This document shows, in pieces, positions 62,301 to 64,000 of a DNA stretch of 64,000 nt. The stretch's first letter is position 1, and every line of letters starts with the position of its first letter. Origin of the DNA: Psychromonas marina (GTDB lineage: Bacteria; Pseudomonadota; Gammaproteobacteria; Enterobacterales; Psychromonadaceae); assembly GCF_030161115.1 (NCBI RefSeq), contig NZ_BSPQ01000010.1:1-64000 (forward strand), given 5' to 3'. The position numbers and the translations under genes are program-made. Under the pieces are notes generated by a model, which was not told the origin of the DNA, did not search any database, and was given only the letters and a program-made list of their open reading frames with translations.

Positions 62301-64000
62301 TTACAGTTACGAAAGTACTGATAAATTTGGTGTGAAGGTACTTTCTGCTGTTGCAATTAATCGCGTATCAGACAGCGTTGCAAAATATGAATTACTTGAA
62401 TCTGATGTTTATTTAACAGCGGCTAATTGGGACACTTACATTAGTGCTTTTTATGCAGATTCTGAGTACACAGCCGCACTTTTAGGACTTAGTAAAGCAT
62501 CCATTATTGATTTTAACGATCAAAATGTTGCAACCTTTATTACCACCGCATTGAATCAAACCGCCTTAATTGACGGCATTGATATTGTCGCACCTGTGGA
62601 CGATGGCACGCGTATTCGTATGGCTAATGGTCAAATTGCTTATATGGATATTCAAACCATTAAGGATGCCGATAATTTTTATATTCCATTACAAGTAACA
62701 CTTCGCGAAGAGTTTACCGAAGTTGTGACGGTCGATAGTGACTTTATTGCCACACCTGCTTATGAAGCCTACCAAGAAGCATATGATGTCACCTATGATA
62801 CGTTGTCATTTAGTAATGCAGGTGGCTTACTTAATAACGGATTCTGGTTTGGTACGGTTGAAAATCTCAACCTAAATATCAATGCAAGCGATGATGTCAG
62901 GGACGATATTGTTGATATGACCAATAGTAAATTTGTTGAGAACCTAACCATTAATACGGGTGCTGGTAATGACAAACTGACCTTAAATACAACTGGGTTA
63001 ATTGGTGATTTGAATGTGTTCACCGGTGACGGTGCTGATAATATTAATCTTATAGCGACTGATGGCACCGGTAATTTATTGATAAACACCGGTAATGATG
63101 TTGATTCTATTGAACTTAATATCACAGGTTCGATTGGCACGGTTGAAGTGCAAGCTGGCGAAGGTCAGGATGTTATCCGTGTGACCCAAGAGGGCACAGT
63201 CGAGAGTATGTTGCTCGCAGGTGGAGCCAATGCTGATAGTTATCAACTTAAACTATTTGGTACAGCTAGCGGTGATATTGTCGTTGAGGATGTACCTGCT
63301 AAGGATCCAAATTCAGCAGGTAATACCCTGACAGTTACCACTGAAGATGCCAATGCCGTTGATGACTATTTCCTATTCAGAAATGAACTACTTTATCGCT
63401 ACGATACACAGCAACGCATTGATTATAGTGGCTTTACCGCTTTATCTTTGTCGACATATGGTGGTAATGATTCCTTTATCTTTGATGATAGCGATGTATT
63501 AATTACCGTCGATGCAGGTGCTGGAGATGATAGTTTTCAAATAGGTCAAATGTACCAATCTCCACGTGATGAGCTTGGCGGTTTGGCTGCAACAGATACC
63601 TTCCTGACTTATCTCACAACCAAAGGTTACCTTTCTAACGGTGTAAGCAAAGCGGCGACTTTGATTGGTGGTGCAGGTGATGATGATTTTAATGTGCTTA
63701 GTAATAAAGCTTCACTAGTACTGCAAGGTGGCGCAGATAGCGATAGTTTCATTGTTAGATCTTTTGTTTTAGTTGATCCAACGGATCCAGATGCACCGAT
63801 CACCAATATTAATGGTGGTGATGGTGCCGATTATATCTCTTATGCAATTAATTCACCGGTACGAATTGCGGGTGGTGATGGCTTGGATTCTCTTACCGTA
63901 TTAGGAACAGAGTTCGCAGATAAGCTCGTGGTGACCGATGACGGTGTTTATGGTGCCGGTCGTTACTCTTCATATGAAGGTATTGAGCAAATCATTGTTG
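38383..64000 (+). CDS. Giant LEPR-XLL/DUF4347 repeat protein with metzincin motif (3' end outside window)
   Basis: From ATG 38383 (GGAAG six bases upstream) the frame showed no stop in the lines I translated and is open at the window edge, giving at least 8,539 residues. Seen in order: a basic N-terminus with LEPR-XLL-type MEQMENRYLLSAD (39-51); an acidic linker; DUF4347 (about 233-441) with HILSHG (His342) and YGCN (Cys385); RTX-like Asp/Gly repeats near 727 and 1187; a matrixin-like segment with HEIGHTLGLEH (2834-2844); long beta-rich regions; FRLPILEDPASALGLLTGK (about residue 4339); further RTX-like repeats (about 4939 and 6430); and many GTxFxD / YGAG modules near the visible end. Related giant proteins occur in cyanobacteria, planctomycetes and marine proteobacteria and are presumed secreted or surface-bound. 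No classical signal peptide is present, which fits type I export. The end, which would carry the secretion signal, is not visible. Confidence 0.9.
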   Translation, partial: MSAILYRLFRSRYDKLQNLRQYLWNRKVMTARRRNTYLMEQMENRYLLSADAAPLALSAELLNDELMIEQLIDAGLAEASNKQELQLVRQHDYDVDNHVDNDIGNETSPDLITATTTSFNTASSDLTSTTTLQPADLDLYASNPNQRFTTELLSNEQLSSDELDQLITDQESSVAQILGEQTVSISTEAETETSQVNPELSIAPEANTVEVEAQGSQANTIQHIQQLNGHQFVVIDRSVEDYRALLSTFMGDAADELEWHSEATSSGNALVAEWFPSEKDSALQNVTQSTDGENSSDEHLYERPQAQRVTVVLLDGEGDGIKQLAELLDDYEEVSALHILSHGAAGLMRMGTASLGSYSLERYRQQLEAWGRALKADGDILIYGCNIAEGEVGISFVDRLAGVTEADIAASDDLTGNSFIGGDWILESESGYITHQLDIMSTEQLAFAANDPRFEGLLAADEPQNVAVVNNKLVITSAHLTNGQMIHPENGTVVVNASDTIVDLKAFTNASIVLKEVAAKLRMDITANGKTVTIEFEQGKELKGIIVDDSTTITLQSRLESLDVSAINQVSVALGQLKTSSSEGTTPTKAIENVAKAGVGSTTNTAGVELSLLAGKNVAVILDGGSLGVLEAGSIASSSDNVALLIAKGGLLSELDLLGDPDLSVHFLDDIDGRVTQVGTTSEYKITVDGNKEGVQQAFSLSHLAYFNADGGNNIVQISQRAGETSTIFTGAGSDVIRSSSGNDRMEGGDGNDIYTFLPGWGTDTVIETNPSGKADSVDFSAISNALEIEIQRSIVISGSATNPSGSQPLGIKITDNANSASGAFIETIIPGSGANTYTVYDHWAYQKSGGSNGKVKIADESFSDTAKQISTLDLSNITHDLVIKLEENGHVTVTAFDDTTGYTYTLDAWGIKDIKTGQGKNVYQIYNENALLGHIIKNDSPIVPANYENILDYSEFTADVDFNVLSINDAQLTYATGLNYATQLTKESYEISLAAVNADEALIFELAAGKTTSITSVDFTNQDTANLFAKQLQQALNIVANGESIISVEITNSILTLTVESLNNTSSIVTAFKMNDVSANKTNRSMVQYQNQHDIQINSIIGANGQTLISGGGATFQYALSSFINSAEQRSHALVITEMGYAQGEAIGSGFSQGDVISINGPLTDNPADIDTSKIKNGIMLFANLKANNITLGSGDDTLIANIGNDIVAGGKGDDTYIFADNWGQDTLHELKDGGTDTVDFTRVSDDLSWVLSGGGLTSGTGDLTWTDGISPDQLIGTQQSDGDVKATFDSGANTLTVSDTEFDYLENIVVGTGAQNFYFGDDWGPSDGKVAAKIPEWIRGFVSDADRPLNINTAAASNANQAIIIDFRDSTKALKFEFNNKVDADGNAYTSLKVTIGSNGLNPVIFSHIDANTVIYGGRNDNLFKVNGEASFAGTLIGGEGLRSNSNIGTSLFNLSKIVDLALTPITGEGPSLLDFLNLTIPNFTAINTIDFSNAIADPTSAGWKTAAQSLINVASLMESKTNSVVINETVKGTADVSGVQTISSKLSSGSFYLTYGDSTSGEIQHDATGLEVQNAIKELVGITDVIVIEGASDQFQKVWTVTFKDPMEFPKNGLKVVFKDIEVAITQERVDSADPAIAKPQIQTISSQLNDSETFRLAVGGNTTVTLKNTTTALEMETAINKALGTPTLNFSAVSVEKVGNGIWEVTIDGNSPEIQSIVAAADYSQTLPGFTGTIKNISNINYGAGANFMLGSNISFSTEDAKQIYDVFRSNDSLSGKVDAIKAIISAAVGSISFGGNTFAVTGNIIANALGVDGDSTTGQAVANYLIKKLTGDVLAPGIHVMSGLTGGDTYKFSGNWGVGIVAEIPDIKIDGVAPGFYDTLDLSGVDSDMQIDIYEISSDNLDEFVDLFHGLQNADGTEPTDAPFAIGSNIIMARSLGFDGLLGSLVPSDIPLGNYIFANGIENLIGGKKNNVITFHGSATLPGTLAASGKLFVDYYQSSVAANVNGAEFQFELHPELDLAKELGLPAGTFGTIPAAELIFGSATGIDGNRLLGVDEWLGLSGLTTQFAVTNLSGAYDSPFDDILKGNHGDNTFVLGAGGTDTVIGDGDPDSFSFLETRKADSDTVIFSNSSTGVVADLNKNKAWLVANANDGTQPANASVTQTQNILEKQHLEIFGLSGDITLGFGTDTTTFSILGLTAATIETKLNSLTSITTAGGVTVAPDLLSGYVITFDDVGDREAIMVDDSAVVGISITETLAGVDLTSPATQLLQLAMGSAGTFTLTLPDGVNPSVTTTALNAATLDLVTLQTAIDDAYGDLVSAATISVMGDLATGFTLSFVEDGVQALVTYTDISLEKSLLEETFKGNQNSIEIQVDADGGIFALQYGAETTNAMGWPATSSMIETALESLTNITDVAVTITGNIIQIYIADALKNGDDFYTMDMIHENVEIKSSGITLHRSNGGSSLSQETYILNVVQNTTGTFKLQLPIINPSDLLSPTPTTDVIDIATLDEATFQAAIDTAYGDTTPRATIIVSGNLTSGFTLTFAEFNITGYKRTNVEILENNASDETIAIGSLIKSADTGQNVTMESIENLGGGRLNDLLIGNNQKNTFVFDDSLKDSDGNVVGFGTDIVIGGDGEDTLDFSKIKGDITEQQISENLRVITILNESVTSTIIAQGIEKIITPKSIYNVSFLRVELDAEKGITDIPTKASTSALSVAAIGTANPLVQAQSSDTDDLWAEAKNRWITAGVSSAIVDALDYQFDDLSTYSPTLIANSSTDLITLDDTAAGYGWFIDLTESFDDEFDANGVANAGNDAETGIDLLTVMLHEIGHTLGLEHTDSGLLASQINKGVRYDLTGIDASLLPLLTATTNSSQLSIGLDAFADWSNNLGNQIDGYLDGFKIPIIGLSAVDLFGGSIVGDALDSTFIGNKVDLIKTATDSFFTSAAPGASIDELIDYLNTNSDSDYSFVRSTGGGTSEIGVTLKLAEETLSLSSFGEDGLSFDLAELGIDLPIPKFNLPLDFSFDAGVHDFDFTAGIDLDFAFGIDADGAFYVTNIGVEGTLEVGGGLNNVSAVDEATRTVTVEGEVEDYAVGEMLFWDGVSGNSGYYTIEEIRVNESDQVELIFEEEISVDLEGVFGSLQRTFDMSVSLGPIGLTAENAVVAMEASFGISADGTLTIFDLLNDSTGARISQPNLDGTAGYSLLLPVTPKFDLPGIETNTGIISASSADLGSDVGILELFASIPTTLNVEGMEDLLKLSGLSLDMILAALEDMFTDLVGINEDVWVNSLSPNDIYAERYVAVQIGGADSVPLYEMPASTLIETTVLSDFELNANITSVQVNDGGTVRTISGWKDVATGDERYLGYEDSGTLYLYEAEIDAAIVSAAGFVSQFRRDDSDASTRNVLNSDGLNISLNKYISGDPSISFWGREEIDANGVTEVVAYEEHWTHVASYLDSQGTFSENAAVTDLTGVGVDHSLTLTNGLLKSGSLYQNIEIIDQSVADLLGDGADFVEKLGAAISDTRAFLNATDGAGIGELADKLNQELQGAFGLGSDFTPLSFGYANSTFTADFDLAYEYTDELELTFDLEDLGLGDAFDITPLTAEASTNIDLRAYAELTAGIGFDLSNVFAPDLYLESTSGFFAGVTGDAFDIEMLLGIHSDLGLGDIGFIIDEGSMSVDAEFAIGFDEPGELVDGDVIYDGRIDFSDIVEAFIVEGQADVLVDLPMYFPIKALPIGGTTSDINKDGYADNVLHFDAGASISLEDGFDFNGINYQVPEFKMDFGGIALLYSLLNDPQVVLSGLNGFFSGIDKVAEGIGSIELPLIGGEAFDDMAASLNSVRSAVMDVRLAVPTGYVTDNVIPDGQTITDGKVSLTNLLEQMIDKDDGVFDVIVNAIREALYEGLKDINDSLFGFVVPVLDEYGNLQYSEDGKIITKRPQSSDDIQLTLSPEGALSFNIMFGGVLVGDKVEVIEDGVVTSSYVNPEDIAIDFSVGLEGLNLDVDAKIQVALDYLMGIGLGIDGGGIYLDTSGINSEGEEITLDLKANFTTENDGSTFAYEAGTDYTDPDLLANHTSVSATLGFLTMDLYGEAGINGHLGLDIKDADGDGKWRGEGISLGLNASAVAYADVFAVAATTAGAILPSMNTFIEYDQVLGNATWSSNNGFNFETGLPEVVLRDVTLDAGSIMDSFLGDSLKIIKDIIDPLRPVVDLLTMELDLGFTTMQFLDLAYLKLPAEVVDTAKKVLAVLKSTIEFIDSVDGMGGTLNFGDFYLTEAFLMAKDSQVSAEDTKKSDGSQKSTASGGEGSSSVAAGPDQKGLDKNTAGPGVTLNDTRRFRLPILEDPASALGLLTGKTVDLFWYDLPDLDLEFLYSKSYPIYPGLNAIIGGSIGVETNFDFGFDTSGFIEFQQSDYDPSQAWRIMNGFYLDDHGAENTAGDLDEVTLTAQIFAGLSLGLGGFVEAGIIGGIEAVIGFDLNDKLTEFEDGNPIGDGKLYGAELIERITHGPQCLFDVHGQLALFIEAFLWVGIETPFATITIFEARDRFVEEVIASFEWECVHTSPEHLTRYDAASKELTLEYWGDDSDVANAFTVQGLDRDTPWTIESLFKLGMLDFDYYTSSELATLSTTLLGLTNGNDEDIIIVSTGQRVEVYGANAVNTLKVKGTGNQDSYRISKLDGIINSIDFADLGDGNDVVEINLNGKADINTSTLSAGVFQPQITPLNIFINGGLGHDTIVINAGDSGDTVGNIILKGDSGDDIISVDSTIKADIMMIGDEGNDSLYLDGEDVGYKSFVALAGTGNDSIFSGAADDIIFADDTITTVNAITLLNLAAAGIDMSNAAERAAVYALVLQESNKRGGMDTIATYGGADFIDSGDETVAPTTTAGIISSYYKPDGTPFDSSRYDADTGLVTLTTTEILEEDFKLQNVHGDVIMGGSGDDIIYAGSGNDQISGGSGENEVHAGEGDDLIDARESTGSFYGEAGEDTILWNYVAGSNIIVDGGADADILSAILNDNANEVTLAKDIASTAAVLSVRDDKTNPDVAFDKITLTNVESLTLELKAGDDDLHISDLIDTDLLVVDVDAGSELETMWQADSGEGKTQAVTRADNHLQYVPIIPASATNISINYLGASVDIADNSEQSITDGLKLLVGIAENKLSSSDLALSSLTHLGKQRLLLNLDEFGFIADNQANYALLTVEYTDNQGDHSVYADSAVTTSDSMDARQGEYFYRVSLESGIYSFDPVTSEPILDDIYIPATQVVGNDTQEISLERGLDRVTLFYGYNTAAIDSGLINNLENTEFNNVVTLYSWMTAAEVATAINDALDNVSVSVSSTDAGETGSPWVIQIDSAGAKQFAYHYQQQAYSGQEYKEADSSDLAAFLRIAEADAGVWDYAFNSDGTPSLILETAMIDSQLIWSDWMKTAALQMGTEQVNLLPVHEKIVAALDTADLTGKAVDWSAATNALLTIISSFENSPQVKLVVSTQDGLPVWSLTETQQASPSNTYHFTDSIISIGESVHIFYNGLYKTINFDDVSLSKDQESRHIVVDSNSDNYNAELVNAVAKQVKALTGFDAQVSYIADEWKIVVAGSLEASLQLTTSVDFEPLSSLTASEGQNALYVGEETGVLSDVRFSLEHNNVLDGSIDIFSTIKSSFVISATTTKQQLLDAIGTLSGVTIEVLADDLSATDWTLIVSDADLTDGVSIGLQAESSRTSQPLVLISQWQEGTLLGENAQVETLLNGSKLILPNINSASNFALEIVGGATTAVSLDSSNITTTKSSIAAALGLNEANFTLTYNNSNWNIDFGANPALNVILHYDLIGLSGQTEKLVLGSNSTTPQLDNTRLFFENMSTASAINFGGAHIDLSDGLTAAEFANAVSTIDEADIVVTAGQNGNKTGWIVDFQGVVAPDLTVQYTFNNGNNSGSKQLEQMELDYSQQLLSIPLGFEQVKVSYNGATAIVDLTAYQLDGTETESDYPIQYTADDLSSLFTGISVLEAASINAVISSDPEGFIQFTIIMPTGQTEYFAVEITPIIMPMETADVQQSVAVSNSFAVPVPADNTYLKFAFTAGLVNANELLTITSPTGDGSITPATVAYPTTTPAIDDVIKLSLTQNANLVEVTFTYDGVNWTSSNASYAITDTNTQYEITRTSAGLFDLNSADFYAGANPSTMVTPLTTALFQQKLLAYANREGIEVSSIDVSLNDAQDQWAISVYSDETLQLYYDFNAGGEVSAAQNFSEVTNNSVQKIVFTTPEEVVQINVAGESVYLYTNATSTDIEIALASLSAVYQASVVVDGNSWTITFYDPRVESLEAEYAILTWQVVDDSIDNIAVAESHKTIERLDDMGIWSVERDVAVNSNDYAVYGFDENTNSGDFLISAVQVIEREVPRALLKDVWDYNETTGELEKTNEQDWFLDPRLVTDTSEDNIRITGSDADDFFIIGNQILNEDSDDEEVQFDVMQINHTRDANILNSGSTLGDGVVINLRSMTLIDGGTNDILNIDGAKGDDTLIAGLVPNSPDIVAGDDILQSKIVAELGLIGGDDNDWIVGSRYDDRIEMGSGEDRVTGNEGEDTFIGDPLSSGDLLLESRSGTFILTNDELIIKYTQKKADASGESVVVSEENVEEKEDVSLFESFIFYGGAEIDNFSISGFTKNAILDGTEGGDNYTVSLTGELSKASNIRILDSGSLSTDTDTLELQGGGEDDTIHLDVIASSSDYEIAYTALSVPLKFSYNGEETIEIDVNLDNSDAAYLLNQRKAIESALQSLDSISDVIVSGDGVNDPWKIVLVDADQDYLGFYELLKANDNTEVTQLKTAIVERLDNGIGDALLAGAPNVDAMFDNPINQQQLFFYRGDWPANLADLAGTEFTLNYNGAESEFIFDSATLPASQSAQIVNFRQQLESALRAFDDDASITGTGTEQDPWTINLVGAATDRHDNFFTVELTNVDTVDGFLQFTDPTDIADAAAQTRASADFGTIDEFQRVSYNFTVEQVETHGREGNDTFIIDDTAAAVSVYGDQGNDSFLVGRVLKTTTVISDGREVEIVDSSDANDPGITAGVSYNAYLYGGSGDDYFEVNHNVAELELYGESGDDTFFLKAHLELNPSATLGVSEMAGGNISAGAGDAEGVIDPKDKDTLIDYVENNRVEIYGGSGFDTIVIAGTSFDDEFYIYTDEDDQQYLYGAGIKLENIDSIERLALVTGSGDDKIWLYGLDEGLSLLINLGSGDDEVIIGGESESFEVTYPGAAATYTVGKEITIEELVSTQTYTDAISLVKREFVSGVDDIKMQDLFRVFFHKWFPTAKEEDVIIDKDHWNLLETNLATALYHFRAGINATSDSDIYSGNFSRYVSQTNDILNQFSYLPGQYDQNSATSGLANIRALLSSDQLAQMPDRLDVSGVQALLGGSQIWIDKWVDGPMGLLSVDDILFTDYLRKALGYSLYGDFLHGHTHSPINLEGGHIVTSEVPEAGTARGAMPHVTGVDQKDESFIFISDDQVTEHGNNQTGGDLLVDLLSLFYDVEAINDVTYNIVETWQAAQVDGLASYRFADLPERTETRWIPESYDLSRIAGVVRIAGAAGEDTITVNAKDDVALNVSLATETLHLGEFIFTGDPMQTQEVKDAQVAQALILENGGNKLDVDYIAQQSIINLAQTAQLDWLESAYVTAESGIDISRVDVQDALIRAHKETSINVIDSLRDGTLASVDVSVSIDREVPGSTQGSADIKYTLENELLNLQQAWNELSDKLSSFTWSQASESSADAQLRQGWFINMGDFIKHGLYLANSNYTKVLANFSIDSLNGMLISEPLEFLLTNNGNAFDDLKAKLNDLHAYLTLTVVTEDLKTKNYVTLGESALRVYQQNSPALGSSESIRRYTDGLWAQADVTLGNAWNDATSSFAGRIDLTDILGPVEALQVTDTTDPALALLQAIVPGTPTTYINLGKGTSTDNLAGQEIEMLKEYKRQLAVLDKSYFTYSYESTDKFGVKVLSAVAINRVSDSVAKYELLESDVYLTAANWDTYISAFYADSEYTAALLGLSKASIIDFNDQNVATFITTALNQTALIDGIDIVAPVDDGTRIRMANGQIAYMDIQTIKDADNFYIPLQVTLREEFTEVVTVDSDFIATPAYEAYQEAYDVTYDTLSFSNAGGLLNNGFWFGTVENLNLNINASDDVRDDIVDMTNSKFVENLTINTGAGNDKLTLNTTGLIGDLNVFTGDGADNINLIATDGTGNLLINTGNDVDSIELNITGSIGTVEVQAGEGQDVIRVTQEGTVESMLLAGGANADSYQLKLFGTASGDIVVEDVPAKDPNSAGNTLTVTTEDANAVDDYFLFRNELLYRYDTQQRIDYSGFTALSLSTYGGNDSFIFDDSDVLITVDAGAGDDSFQIGQMYQSPRDELGGLAATDTFLTYLTTKGYLSNGVSKAATLIGGAGDDDFNVLSNKASLVLQGGADSDSFIVRSFVLVDPTDPDAPITNINGGDGADYISYAINSPVRIAGGDGLDSLTVLGTEFADKLVVTDDGVYGAGRYSSYEGIEQIIV

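Noticed and set aside
40107-63140. Dozens of short open frames on both strands within the second giant gene
   Set aside because: They overlap one continuous domain-rich coding frame and have neither ribosome sites nor recognisable domains.

Overview
The window looks like chromosomal DNA of a marine, moderately AT-rich gammaproteobacterium. GalR, LacZ, YidK, AldB and GldA all resemble enterobacterial or vibrio-type proteins, and the rest of the gene set fits the Psychromonas/Shewanella/Vibrio neighbourhood. The genus is a guess; the class is fairly secure. No rRNA, tRNA, CRISPR array, phage or intact insertion sequence was found.

Layout. (1) Positions 1-6647 hold the 3' end of a giant gene built from cadherin-like domains. 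Its core is an 864-bp, three-domain super-repeat copied almost perfectly. (2) Positions 7258-23169 hold a galactoside and glycerol catabolic block. It contains gldA and dhaK (glycerol to dihydroxyacetone phosphate), a YidK-type sodium:solute symporter, two close GH36 alpha-galactosidase paralogues on either side of a LacI-type regulator, and a sugar ABC transporter (binding protein, two permeases, divergent ATPase). (3) Positions 23264-29969 hold a small PAS protein, an AldB-type aldehyde dehydrogenase, a FIST (NosP-like) sensor coupled to a hybrid histidine kinase, and a convergent LuxR-type response regulator. (4) Positions 30328-36228 hold lacZ, galR and galM. (5) Positions 36787-64000 hold a TolC-family outer membrane channel followed by a second giant gene. 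That gene starts at 38383 and is still open at the window edge (more than 8,500 codons). It has an N-terminal LEPR-XLL-type motif, DUF4347, RTX-like repeats and a metzincin zinc motif.

How the genes fit together. Alpha-galactosidases, beta-galactosidase, mutarotase, two sugar uptake systems and a dedicated glycerol-to-DHAP branch are what would be needed to consume galactosyl-glycerols. Candidate substrates are floridoside and isofloridoside from red algae, or the head groups of algal galactolipids. Operator-like palindromes of two kinds support a two-regulator circuit. TGTTTTCGnAAACA-type sites lie at the alpha-galactosidase/lacI region and the ABC transporter promoters. GalR-type TGTAAnCGnTTACA sites lie at lacZ, galR/galM and, notably, dhaK-gldA. 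The substrate and the regulatory links are inference; the genes and sites are read from the sequence. The two giant genes probably encode secreted or surface proteins, and the TolC homologue next to the second one is a plausible part of a type I export route. The matching ABC and membrane-fusion components are not in this window.
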